Shown piece after piece: positions 47,423-55,885 of a stretch of 64,000 nucleotides of DNA; the first letter of the stretch is position 1, and each line of letters opens with the position of its first letter. The translations under genes and the position numbers were made by a program. The notes below the pieces were generated by a model, which was not told where the DNA came from, ran no database searches, and was given only the letters and a program-made list of their open reading frames with translations. The stretch comes from Saprospiraceae bacterium UBA1994 (GTDB lineage Bacteria > Bacteroidota > Bacteroidia > Chitinophagales > Saprospiraceae), in assembly GCA_002335865.1 (NCBI GenBank), contig DDCY01000033.1, positions 20,164 to 84,163 on the forward strand. Direction: 5' to 3'.

Positions 47423-47913
47423 TGTTATATCTATTTACTTTTAAAATAAGAAATGCAAATGTAGCATAATCTATGATAGTGTATAAAGTACAATAATTAT
47501 GCTCAAAATATGACTGCTTAAAATTATTTAATTTTTGTTTTTTCTAAATATCAAATAAAATTTATAGCATATGATCATAATATTCTGCTCTATTCCACTT
47601 ACCATTAATTAAAGTATCATAATGTTCTTAATTTATTAAACTCAGAGTTTAATAAATTAGCAATGAAATATTTTGATAATAACTATTTGATAAAATTTTA
47701 TGCGGTGATTGCACCAATAATACTATCAGACCCAATAAAAAATTTGGAAACATCAAAATGGTCAATAATTATTATTTTTATAATGACTTGATTATCATAA
47801 TATTGCGATATTACCCTAAATTAGTGATTGTGAAAAAAGGGTTAAAAACCTTGGATTGGAATTTTCTTATGCATTCTTTTGCACTCATAAATTATAACAA
47901 ACATTATATAACT
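47423..47913. other. Divergent spacer pyk/acpP
   Basis: 491 AT-rich bases with the palindrome at 47629-47659. CAAATGTA (47456-47463), read on minus as TACATTTG, is a perfect -7 box for pyk, but there is no clear -33 partner. An in-frame ATG at 47758 could extend ACP by 52 codons; it is rejected. Confidence 0.5.
47629..47659. repeat. 31-base perfect palindrome between pyk and acpP
   Basis: TAATTTATTAAACTC (47629-47643) and GAGTTTAATAAATTA (47645-47659) are exact reverse complements around a single central A. It lies 206 bases from the pyk start and 254 from the acpP start. It is the tightest long dyad in the window and could be an operator serving both genes. Confidence 0.7.
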
Positions 47914-48150
47914 ATGTCAGACATTGCACAAAAGGTTAAGCAAATCATCGTTGATAAACTTGGCGTTGACGAATCAGAAGTTACTAACGAAGCAAGCTTC
48001 ACAAACGATCTAGGAGCTGATTCTCTAGATACAGTTGAGCTAATCATGGAATTCGAAAAAGAATTTGATGTATCTATCCCAGACGAACAAGCTGAAAACA
48101 TTCAGACTGTAGGCGATGCGGTAACATACCTAGCTTCGCAAAAGTCTTAA
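47914..48150 (+). CDS. acpP: Acyl carrier protein
   Basis: Carrier of acyl chains in fatty-acid synthesis. The 78-aa acidic protein from ATG 47914 has DLGADSLDTVELIMEFE with the 4'-phosphopantetheine Ser37. I reject the ATG at 47758 (52 extra residues) as it precedes the normal ACP start MSDIAQKV. In most genomes acpP is followed by fabF; here it ends at a strong terminator and stands alone. Confidence 0.97.
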   Translation: MSDIAQKVKQIIVDKLGVDESEVTNEASFTNDLGADSLDTVELIMEFEKEFDVSIPDEQAENIQTVGDAVTYLASQKS

Positions 48151-48202
48151 TAACGGATAACCGATTCTGCTTCCCAGGAGGTAGATATTTAAGCTAAAAG
48201 AG

Positions 48203-48236
48203 TCCACAATCATTTATTTGATTGCGGATTTTTTTT
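48203..48236 (+). terminator. Strong terminator of acpP
   Basis: TCCACAATCA and TGATTGCGGA form a 10-bp stem with one mismatch, followed by eight T (48229-48236). About 50 bases past the stop. Confidence 0.85.
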
Positions 48237-48387
48237 GTTAGTTGATTGAAGCATCGTTATGACGACAAGTAAACTAGCTTTCTCTTTACTCTAGCCTTGT
48301 ACTATTTGTTTCCCTTGAAGTCCTTCTACATAGTGAATTCGAATGTGTACTATTATAAGTTTGATATTACTTCTCTTGGAACAAGGC

Positions 48388-50853
48388 TTAATAAGGATCT
48401 ACATCAATATTGATCCTTACACTCTTGAATCCAGACATATTTTGTACGGCTGCTTTAGCTTCTTGTAACCATACTTTAGCCGCATGAAGTACTTTAGAGT
48501 CTTTCTCTAGCTTAACAATAAGATGTTGTAGATATAGCCCTCTTACACGAGCAATACCAGGAGGTGATGGACCAATGACTCTAGTCCCTAATTTCGAGCC
48601 TACAAGATTGGCATATACAAGAGCCGCTTCATCTACAGTATCTGGCTTTTTATGCTTGAGTAGAACTATGATCATTCGGTTGTACGGTGGATAATGAAAG
48701 GCTTTACGCTCTCCCATCTCTCTGCGAAACATTAAATTATAAGCTCCCATTACGGTCTCCCTAATCACCGGATGATCTGGCTGAAAGGTTTGAATTACCA
48801 CTTTACCTTGCTTCTTTCTACGGCCTGCACGACCAGCGACTTGAGTCATCAATTGAAACGCTCTTTCACCAGCTCTAATATCAGGAAACTGAAGCAATTT
48901 ATCAGCATTAAGGATTCCTACTACCGCGATATGATCAAAGTCTAACCCTTTGGTTATCATCTGTGTTCCAACCAAAATATCTATCTCTCTATTCCCAAAT
49001 TCCATCAAAATTTTTTCATGCGAATTTTTAGACCTTACCGTATCAAAATCCATCCTCTTGACTCTCGCCTTAGGATACAAATCCATCAATATATCTTCTA
49101 TTTTCTCTGTACCTAGCCCAGCATCTGTGAGTTGATCATTACCGCAATCTGGGCAACATTTCACCTTTTTACTTCTATAACCGCAATAGTGACATCTCAA
49201 CTCATGAAAAAATTTGTGGTACGTAAGCCCAACATCACAATTAGCGCATTGAGCAGACCAGCCACAGACATCGCAGTTGAGCGTAGGTGTATACCCTCTC
49301 CTATTTTGGAAGATAATCACTTGCTCTTCTTCTTCCAAGGCTTTATCAATAGATTTGCGCAACTGAAGGCTAAAATGAGATTTCATTCTTCCCGTTTTAT
49401 AAGCAATTTTGAGATCTACTATTTCTATTTCCGGCAGTGCTACTTTACTATGGCGTTGTCTTAATTCTGTAAGACCATATTTTCCCAGTTTGGCATTAAA
49501 ATAACTCTCAAGACTCGGTGTCGCAGATCCAAGTAGCACTTTTGCGCCAAACTGACTAGCAATTACAGATGCCGTATCTCGAGCATTGTACCTAGGACTT
49601 GGGTCGTGTTGCTTATATGAACCATCATGCTCTTCGTCGACTATGATCAAACCAATATTACGATAAGGAAGCAGTAGACTAGATCTAGCTCCTACTAAGA
49701 TTTTTGCTTCATGCAGTACAGCATTCCAAATTTCTACACGTTCGTGCTGATTAAGTCGACTATGATATAGCACTATCCTATCTCCAAATACAGCTTCCAA
49801 TCTATTGACGATTTGACTGGTCAGCGCAATCTCTGGCAATAGATAAAGTACTTGCTTTCCTTTATCAAGATATTCTTGCATTAACTCCATATAGACTCTC
49901 GTCTTTCCACTACCTGTGATTCCGTGAATTAAACACGTTTCCTTTTCCTCCCAGGCTTCTTTAATCGTCGCTATAGCATCTATTTGCTGAGTACTAAGTG
50001 GTGGCATGACAGACTCATTTATTACGTCAGCTATAGTAAGCCTACTTATCTCTTTCTTATAGATATCTAGAATACCTTTCTTCTCTAGACCTTTGATCAC
50101 CGCACTACTTACTCCGGAGAGCTCCATGAGAGCCGCCTTGGGCACTTCATTTTGTTGGCGATATAACTTATAGAAACTCAACAATGCTTTATGCTGAAGC
50201 TCTGACTTTCCTATTCTTTCAAATGCAACATTAATAGAAGCCTCAGTATCTTGATAGGAATTACTCAATGCCACCACCGTAATATGCTTTGGCTTGTATT
50301 TAGACCTTAACTCCTCTTTGATATATAACACTCTACGATCGAGCAATTTGCGTATATAGGGATATACTACTTTTCGGTCAGTAATATCTTTTACTTGATC
50401 TATTGTGAGTTCGTTTTGAATAGAAATGGCCTCCGCTATTAGGTATTCCATCTCATCAAAATCAGAGTAATCTTCATCAAAATCTGGGCTAATAATTAAC
50501 TTTGTCTCAGATGTCAACTTTAGTCCAGAAGGTAAAGCAACCATCATAACTTCACCAACCGTACAGCAATAGTATTTCGCCATCCATTTCCATAGATCAT
50601 ATTGCTTCTCTGTGATGATCGGCTCCTTATCTATGACAGCTCTAATATCTTTGGCTTTGTAGGTCACATTTACCTCATTCATTGTTTCTACAATTATCGC
50701 TGAGTATGCTCTATTACGCAAGGGGACTTCTACTCTCTTCCCAAATTCTATGTCACCACACATACTTGATGGCACCTTATACGTATAGTTCTTGGGTACC
50801 GCTAGAGGCAGTATTACATTGACATATTTTGGACTGGAAATAGTAATTGACAT
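48388..50853 (-). CDS. priA: Primosomal protein N' (replication restart helicase)
   Basis: An 821-aa superfamily-2 helicase that restarts collapsed replication forks. It has an N-terminal DNA-binding domain, Walker A ITGSGKTRVYMELM near 308, the DEEH box IIVDEEHDGSYKQ near 400 and GSATPSLES. The zinc cluster spans CDVCGWSAQCANCDVG and RCHYCGYRSKKVKCCPDCG (about 530-570), then QMITKGLDFDHIAVVG and the helicase C domain. Eight Cys are in place, so it looks functional. Length is slightly above the 730-aa E. coli protein, as usual in Bacteroidota. Confidence 0.95.
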   Translation of the reverse strand: MSITISSPKYVNVILPLAVPKNYTYKVPSSMCGDIEFGKRVEVPLRNRAYSAIIVETMNEVNVTYKAKDIRAVIDKEPIITEKQYDLWKWMAKYYCCTVGEVMMVALPSGLKLTSETKLIISPDFDEDYSDFDEMEYLIAEAISIQNELTIDQVKDITDRKVVYPYIRKLLDRRVLYIKEELRSKYKPKHITVVALSNSYQDTEASINVAFERIGKSELQHKALLSFYKLYRQQNEVPKAALMELSGVSSAVIKGLEKKGILDIYKKEISRLTIADVINESVMPPLSTQQIDAIATIKEAWEEKETCLIHGITGSGKTRVYMELMQEYLDKGKQVLYLLPEIALTSQIVNRLEAVFGDRIVLYHSRLNQHERVEIWNAVLHEAKILVGARSSLLLPYRNIGLIIVDEEHDGSYKQHDPSPRYNARDTASVIASQFGAKVLLGSATPSLESYFNAKLGKYGLTELRQRHSKVALPEIEIVDLKIAYKTGRMKSHFSLQLRKSIDKALEEEEQVIIFQNRRGYTPTLNCDVCGWSAQCANCDVGLTYHKFFHELRCHYCGYRSKKVKCCPDCGNDQLTDAGLGTEKIEDILMDLYPKARVKRMDFDTVRSKNSHEKILMEFGNREIDILVGTQMITKGLDFDHIAVVGILNADKLLQFPDIRAGERAFQLMTQVAGRAGRRKKQGKVVIQTFQPDHPVIRETVMGAYNLMFRREMGERKAFHYPPYNRMIIVLLKHKKPDTVDEAALVYANLVGSKLGTRVIGPSPPGIARVRGLYLQHLIVKLEKDSKVLHAAKVWLQEAKAAVQNMSGFKSVRINIDVDPY

Positions 50854-51280
50854 CGAAGCGTAAAGCTAATGTTTTTGAGCTTTTCGTGATGTGTATTACA
50901 TAATAATTAGAAGTAAGTGAAAGTAGAAACAAATAAGATTGAATATTGGAGCTAGTTTATTCAATCTTATAATTAAGCCTGTAAATTTTCTATTTACAAT
51001 TCTAAATCATAAATACATCTAACTTACTACACTCAATGCATTAAACTCTCCTCACTTAAAACAAATAAAAAACTATCATAATACGTATCTATCTGATATA
51101 AGCTTACTATCAGTCTCAAAACTAATTGCCATACAATAATTTGTCATTTTATCCCGCTATATCTATATATTGAGCAATCAAACAGTTTAGACTCTTATCT
51201 TTACTCCTTACACATTGAGATATCTGTGACAATCAATAGGCACCCAATGCTTTAGATTTTTAAATAAAAGAACTGAAAAA
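50854..51280. other. Divergent spacer priA/bactofilin
   Basis: 427 bases without a gene. The one clear element is the inverted repeat at 50933-50970. Promoters for both genes should lie here, but none matches the consensus well. Confidence 0.45.
50933..50970. repeat. Perfect 13-bp inverted repeat upstream of priA
   Basis: ATAAGATTGAATA (50933-50945) and TATTCAATCTTAT (50958-50970) pair exactly around a 12-base spacer. It lies 80 bases before the priA start. The spacing suits either a leader hairpin or two half-sites of a regulator. Confidence 0.6.
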
Positions 51281-51700
51281 ATGTTTAAAAACAAAAAAGA
51301 AGAAAACAAAAAAAACGAAGCTGTATCAACAGTATCAGGATCTAATAATAGTTTAGTAACCGGCACCAAATTAGAAGGTACTATCAACGCTAATAGTGAT
51401 ATCAGAATAGATGGCGAATTAGTAGGGAAACTATTTTGTAAAGGTCGAGTAATCATAGGACCATCAGGCGTGGTAGACGGTGAATTAGCTTGCCAAAATG
51501 CTATTATTGAAGGTAAATTTACTGGTAATCTCAAAGTATCTGAACTGCTTACCCTAAAGGAAAATGCAACGATCAGCGGTGATATCAAAACTGATAAGAT
51601 CAACATCCAAACTGGTGCATCATTTAACGGTAACTGTAGCATGGGTGGACAAAGTATAAAATCATCTCAGAAAAGCAATGGCGCTCTAGCAATTAGCTAA
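51281..51700 (+). CDS. Bactofilin (polymer-forming cytoskeletal protein)
   Basis: A 139-aa protein with the right-handed beta-helix core of bactofilins, GTKLEGTINANSDIRIDGEL and RVIIGPSGVVDGELACQNA at about 30-75, flanked by a charged N-terminal tail (KNKKEENKKNE) and a short Ser-rich C-terminus. Bactofilins form membrane-linked filaments. It overlaps the next gene by one base (TAATG). In this phylum the bactofilin-atpZ pair normally precedes the ATP synthase genes. Confidence 0.88.
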   Translation: MFKNKKEENKKNEAVSTVSGSNNSLVTGTKLEGTINANSDIRIDGELVGKLFCKGRVIIGPSGVVDGELACQNAIIEGKFTGNLKVSELLTLKENATISGDIKTDKINIQTGASFNGNCSMGGQSIKSSQKSNGALAIS

Positions 51701-51930
51701 TGGAAACGGATCCAAAACCTAAAAAAAAATCAAATTCGAGCAACAAATACATGAAGTTCTCAGGTATCGCTTTTCAGTTGGCGTTTTTGCTTTTTTTTGC
51801 AATATGGGCCGGAGGAAAAGTAGATTTTCTTATGAAGAATAAAAGCGCCTACATGACAACTCTTTTTGTAGTTTTAGCTTTTGGTGGTTTTATGTATAAT
51901 CTTTTTAGAGATCTCGAAAATTTAAAATAA
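51700..51930 (+). CDS. AtpZ/AtpI-family small membrane protein
   Basis: A 76-aa protein with a Lys/Ser-rich N-terminus and two hydrophobic helices (ISF-like FSGIAFQLAFLLFFAIWAGG and TTLFVVLAFGGFMYNLF). It fits the AtpZ/AtpI (F0F1-associated) family that aids Mg2+ handling or assembly of the synthase. It is coupled by TAATG to both neighbours. Codons 7-9 are AAA AAA AAA, another A9 run. Confidence 0.75.
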   Translation: METDPKPKKKSNSSNKYMKFSGIAFQLAFLLFFAIWAGGKVDFLMKNKSAYMTTLFVVLAFGGFMYNLFRDLENLK

Positions 51931-52328
51931 TGGATATTCTCACTTCTAAGAGATTCTATACAGGAATACTCATCACTTTGTTAGTATCAGCCCTAATTGC
52001 CGGCTATTCAGGAAAATTGATGGGGGTATCCGAACACAACCTTCTGATGTATCTCTCTATTGGGGGTTTTACGGCACTTGCTATTGGAGTATTTCATTTA
52101 TCTGAGCGAGCCGCTAAAATGAATAGCCGTATTTTTTTTATGCAGATTGTCATGATCAATACTATGGTCAAGATGTTTGGATCCGTTGCCCTTGTCATCG
52201 GCTATTTCTCTATTACCAAGCCTAGCACGAACAAATTCATAGTGCCTTTTCTTATCGTATATGTACTATACACCATCTTCGATGCTTACTTCATGATGAA
52301 GCAATCTAGAAATATTTATTCTAAGTAG
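51930..52328 (+). CDS. Hypothetical membrane protein of the ATP-synthase leader cluster
   Basis: A 132-aa protein with about four transmembrane helices (GILITLLVSALIAGYS, YLSIGGFTALAIGVF, IVMINTMVKMFGSVALVIG and FIVPFLIVYVLYTIFDAYF) ending KQSRNIYSK. In Bacteroidota such a protein sits after AtpZ and before atpB and may act as an AtpI-like assembly factor. Here no atpB follows; a weak hairpin at 52343-52362 and convergent purN end the unit. Confidence 0.6.
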   Translation: MDILTSKRFYTGILITLLVSALIAGYSGKLMGVSEHNLLMYLSIGGFTALAIGVFHLSERAAKMNSRIFFMQIVMINTMVKMFGSVALVIGYFSITKPSTNKFIVPFLIVYVLYTIFDAYFMMKQSRNIYSK

Positions 52329-52342
52329 AATCTGTAATCTGA

Positions 52343-52362
52343 TTGAGTTATGACAAACTCAA
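52343..52362 (+). terminator. Weak terminator after the AtpZ cluster
   Basis: TTGAGTT and AACTCAA pair around ATGACA, followed by ATTTTCG. The stem is only 7 bp and the T tail is poor. Confidence 0.35.
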
Positions 52363-52591
52363 ATTTTCGATTTGTTAAAATTTCATCATCCCTAAAATCC
52401 TTTCAAAAAGATACATGGCAAATGTAGCTTACACAAGACAAAAAATTATGTGTTTCAATTCCTGTATTGTACTTGTTAAGGTTTTGTCTTACTTGTTTGA
52501 ACTTTATCTTGACTAAGCAACCCATTTATTTGCTATGCAATACACGTTATACTCCTTCTATGCGTATTTTCTACGAAAGCCGTAATTAAAC

Positions 52592-53164
52592 TTATATCTG
52601 AGCCATTACTAGACCTTCTACTACCATAGGATAATATTCATGCTCTAACTTTAGCACCTTCGCGGCAATGTCTTCTACAGTGTCATTTGGTACTATATCT
52701 GTGCGACCTTGGAATACGATCACTCCTTCATCATAATTCTCATTGACTAAATGGATAGTCATTCCTGATATTATCTCACTATTTTCTTTTACAGCTTTAT
52801 GTACACTCATTCCATACATACCTTTACCTCCATAAGTTGGCAATAACGCTGGATGGATATTTATAATTCGATTGGAATAAGTTGATATCAAATTAGTTGG
52901 GACCAACCAAAGAAACCCTGCCAATATTATCCAGTCGATTTCTGCTTCTTTTAATTCTGAAAGGAATGTATCAGATTCGTAGAAATCAAATCTCGTAATT
53001 ACTCGATTGGTGATACCATGATTGGCTGCCATATCGAGAACTTTAGCGCTCTTTCGATTAGAGGCTACAAGTGCTACCTCTATTTGTTCGTTGTCTCGCA
53101 AGTGCTCGATTATTTTTAAAGCGTTGCTTCCTGTGCCTGATGCCAGTATGGCTATACGTTTCAT
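52592..53164 (-). CDS. purN: Phosphoribosylglycinamide formyltransferase
   Basis: Transfers a formyl group from 10-formyl-THF to GAR in purine synthesis. The 190-aa chain has ILASGTGSNALKIIEHL near 6, WIILAGFLWLVPTNLI near 85, INIHPALLPTYGGKGMYG (catalytic Asn/His near 106-108), SGMTIHLVNENYDEG and the C-terminal DTVEDIAAKVLKLEHEYYP. Standard length. It sits 17 bases after DUF4835 on the same strand, where other Bacteroidota often have recN. Confidence 0.96.
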   Translation of the reverse strand: MKRIAILASGTGSNALKIIEHLRDNEQIEVALVASNRKSAKVLDMAANHGITNRVITRFDFYESDTFLSELKEAEIDWIILAGFLWLVPTNLISTYSNRIINIHPALLPTYGGKGMYGMSVHKAVKENSEIISGMTIHLVNENYDEGVIVFQGRTDIVPNDTVEDIAAKVLKLEHEYYPMVVEGLVMAQI

Positions 53165-53181
53165 ATCTGTACTATTAGAAC

Positions 53182-54090
53182 TTACTTAAGGACATTATAT
53201 CTGTCGGCTTGAGTAGGATCTATCTTTAACATAGTCGATCTTACTTTTGTCTTTTGCCCTTTATCGCCTACTTGAAAGACCTCAATCACTTCATCACGTT
53301 TGGTATCGGCCATAAGTCGCATTACCATAGAATTATTATAATTGCTATTGACTTCACCATAGACATTGACAGCTGCTAACATGATCGCTCTTCCTTTATC
53401 TGCATCTTCGTACATTGTATCTAGACCTTTAATATGATAATCGTAAAATGATTGTCTATATGGTCTCACCTTGGGATTAAGCATATTCTCCACTAACCAA
53501 TATCTATTACGGCGTACAGTAGTAGCTCCTGAATCCCAACCTGTGCCATTAGTCAGACCACTTGGGATTGCATTAATTACATTCTGCGCGCCCTGCCAGT
53601 ACTCTTCTCCTCCAAGTGATGAAAAACTATCATAATCTAATGCAATTATCGCATAAGCATAAAATGTCAATATCGAAGAAAGCTGATCTAGATAAACATT
53701 GTCACTTCTCTGTATAGGTTGATTGATATCATAATTAAAACTTACGCTCTTATCTATGTAATTAAGCATTGGTGTTACATATACCGCTTTAAAAACTGGG
53801 CGTTCTGATTGAACAATTATATCCGCCACGAATGAGTTACTACTTTTCTCTTCGACTATCGTAATTCGTACTGTACCATTTATGCGCTCTTCGCTAGCTA
53901 CCTCATCGTCTGTCCATTTCGTATTATTAAATAATTCAGCGACTGATTTTTCAAGCGTTTCGAATAACTTAGGATCAGCTGTAGGACTTATTGGTGTAGT
54001 AACTTTTACATCAATATTTAATTCTTGAGCAGTAACTGTGATTGCTGCCGAAATGATCAATAATAGTATGAATGTTAGGTGCTTTCCCAT
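53182..54090 (-). CDS. DUF4835 exported protein
   Basis: A 302-aa protein with a signal peptide (cleavage near ITVTAQ) and the conserved start QELNIDVKVTTPISPTAD typical of DUF4835. Further blocks are PVFKAVYVTPMLNYIDKSVS and AYAIIALDYDSFSSLGGEEY. Function unknown; probably periplasmic or outer-membrane. Gene order coaBC - DUF4835 is typical of the phylum. It lies about 95 bases after coaBC. Confidence 0.87.
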   Translation of the reverse strand: MGKHLTFILLLIISAAITVTAQELNIDVKVTTPISPTADPKLFETLEKSVAELFNNTKWTDDEVASEERINGTVRITIVEEKSSNSFVADIIVQSERPVFKAVYVTPMLNYIDKSVSFNYDINQPIQRSDNVYLDQLSSILTFYAYAIIALDYDSFSSLGGEEYWQGAQNVINAIPSGLTNGTGWDSGATTVRRNRYWLVENMLNPKVRPYRQSFYDYHIKGLDTMYEDADKGRAIMLAAVNVYGEVNSNYNNSMVMRLMADTKRDEVIEVFQVGDKGQKTKVRSTMLKIDPTQADRYNVLK

Positions 54091-54186
54091 ATGTTATGTC
54101 TTCTTTACTTAAATCTCTAAAATAGTACCTATCTCCTAAGAGTAATCTTCTATTTAGACAAGCATTGTACTTCTAATAGTATTATC

Positions 54187-55401
54187 CTACAAAAAGCCAA
54201 CCAACTCGTCTATGATATCTACAGCTACTAGACGCTTAGATTTAAGAGGATATTGTATAGGTTCTGAGTTATGTTTGAGTATAGTTACTTTATTCGTATC
54301 TCCTTGGAAACCAGCACCTTGATCTCTCAAAGAATTAAGGATTACCAGATCGAAATTTTTCCTAGTAAGTTTTCCTTGTGCATGCTTCATCTCATCATTA
54401 GTTTCAAGTGCAAATCCGACATGAACTTGTTTATCAGACTTCGATTTACCTAAAGTCGCAGCTATATCTATAGTTCGCTCTAGAGCTATGGCCATATCGT
54501 CATCTTTCTTCTTGATCTTTTTATTTGCCACGGATGCTGGACAGTAGTCCACTACGGCTGCAGCGAATATGGAAATATCCGAAGTGCCGTGATGAGCATT
54601 CATAGCCTCATACATCTCCTGAGCAGATCTGACATGCTCTGTAGTGACTCCGATATGGTGACTTCGTTGTGATGTTGGACCTAATACTAATACCACTTCT
54701 GCACCACGATCAGCACACTCCTCAGCTATAGCTATACCCATCTTACCACTGCTGCGATTACTAATAAATCTTACAGGATCAAGATCTTCTTGAGTAGGAC
54801 CGGCTGTAATGATTACTTTACGATTCCCTAAATCATTTTTTTTTTGAAATAGACCGCTCAAAGATTCTACTATATCTTCTGACTCAGCCATACGGCCATC
54901 GCCAACAAGTCCGCTCGCTAATTCTCCATATCCCACAGGAATAATATGATTACCAAATGATTGCAGCAATTTGAGATTGTGCTTGGTGGAACCATGCAAC
55001 CACATATCCAAATCCATCGCAGGAGCGACCCACACGGGGCACTTAGCAGACAAGTAACAAGCTACAACCATATTATCAGCAATACCGTTGGCCATCTTAG
55101 CCAATGTAGTAGCTGTACACGGAGCCACGAGCATAATATCTGCCCATAGTCCTAATTTTACATGATTATTCCAGCTTTCATTGCTCACCACCTCAGTATG
55201 AACATCATGCTTGGAGAGTGTTGCCATCGTCAAGGCACTGATAAATTTAGTGGCCGATGGCGTCATGATTACCTTAACATCTGCACCTAATTTAACCAGA
55301 GATCTGCACAGTGCCGCAGACTTGTAGGCTGCTATACTCCCTGTGATAGCTAGTAGTACTTTTTTGCCCTTTAGGTCCTGCAACATATCAGTGGTATTCA
55401 T
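54187..55401 (-). CDS. coaBC: Bifunctional phosphopantothenoylcysteine synthetase/decarboxylase
   Basis: Makes 4'-phosphopantetheine from phosphopantothenate and cysteine. The 404-aa chain has an N-terminal FMN flavoprotein CoaC (ITGSIAAYKSAALCRSLVK near 20, active-site His in NHVKLGLWAD, AMDLDMW) and a C-terminal CoaB domain (ITAGPTQEDLDPVRFISNRS, then SSGKMG, near 197-222). An inverted repeat at 55410-55439 ends 8 bases before ATG 55401. Its expression may therefore be limited by RNA structure. It works in the same pathway as coaX at 18.4 kb. Confidence 0.95.
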   Translation of the reverse strand: MNTTDMLQDLKGKKVLLAITGSIAAYKSAALCRSLVKLGADVKVIMTPSATKFISALTMATLSKHDVHTEVVSNESWNNHVKLGLWADIMLVAPCTATTLAKMANGIADNMVVACYLSAKCPVWVAPAMDLDMWLHGSTKHNLKLLQSFGNHIIPVGYGELASGLVGDGRMAESEDIVESLSGLFQKKNDLGNRKVIITAGPTQEDLDPVRFISNRSSGKMGIAIAEECADRGAEVVLVLGPTSQRSHHIGVTTEHVRSAQEMYEAMNAHHGTSDISIFAAAVVDYCPASVANKKIKKKDDDMAIALERTIDIAATLGKSKSDKQVHVGFALETNDEMKHAQGKLTRKNFDLVILNSLRDQGAGFQGDTNKVTILKHNSEPIQYPLKSKRLVAVDIIDELVGFL

Positions 55402-55409
55402 AAATGCAA

Positions 55410-55439
55410 AATCCCACCCTTGTAGTAAAGGGTAGGATT
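55410..55439 (-). terminator. Intercistronic hairpin between rpoZ and coaBC
   Basis: AATCCCACCCTT and AAGGGTAGGATT form a 12-bp stem with one mismatch and loop GTAGTA. On the minus strand the stem is followed by TTGCATTT, then the coaBC ATG. It may be a terminator for rpoZ, or fold over the coaBC ribosome site. Confidence 0.6.
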
Positions 55440-55534
55440 AGCATGTTAATTATAATATAAAATTTGGACATAATCGATCAATTTACATAGCACTGCAATC
55501 TTTGACTATGCTGTGTATACGCTAATGTCAGTAT

Positions 55535-55885
55535 TTATAAAGTGTCTTCCTTTACCACTTGAGCATCTTTATACCTGTGCTCAATTTTACCATCTAAGTA
55601 CTCTTCTGTAGCAATCACTACAGGATTTGGCATTCTTTCATAGAACTTTGAGATTTCGATTTGCTCCTTATTTTCATGGATCTCCTCGATAGTATCAGAA
55701 TGCACAGCGAACTCCTCAAGCTTAGCGTGAAGCTCCTCTTTTACGTCTATTGCTATACTTCTAGCTCTTTCAGATACAATCTGTAGAGTTTCATATATAT
55801 TACCTGTAGTCGCAGCTAAACCTTTAACGTCTCTAGCTCTGATGTTGGGATTAAGCCCTTGTACTCTTGATTTGATATCACTCAT
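55535..55885 (-). CDS. rpoZ: RNA polymerase omega subunit-like protein
   Basis: A 116-aa acidic protein with LNPNIRARDVKGLAATTGNI and YETLQIVSERARSIAIDVKE, the Bacteroidota version of RpoZ/Rpb6. It is longer than the E. coli subunit (91 aa) by a charged C-terminal part. It overlaps the bamD stop by four bases (ATGA). The bamD - rpoZ - coaBC order is a phylum signature. Confidence 0.87.
   Translation of the reverse strand: MSDIKSRVQGLNPNIRARDVKGLAATTGNIYETLQIVSERARSIAIDVKEELHAKLEEFAVHSDTIEEIHENKEQIEISKFYERMPNPVVIATEEYLDGKIEHRYKDAQVVKEDTL

Noticed and set aside
47758..47913. 52-codon N-terminal extension of ACP
   Set aside because: The extension is AT-driven, without similarity; ACPs begin at MSDIAQKV.
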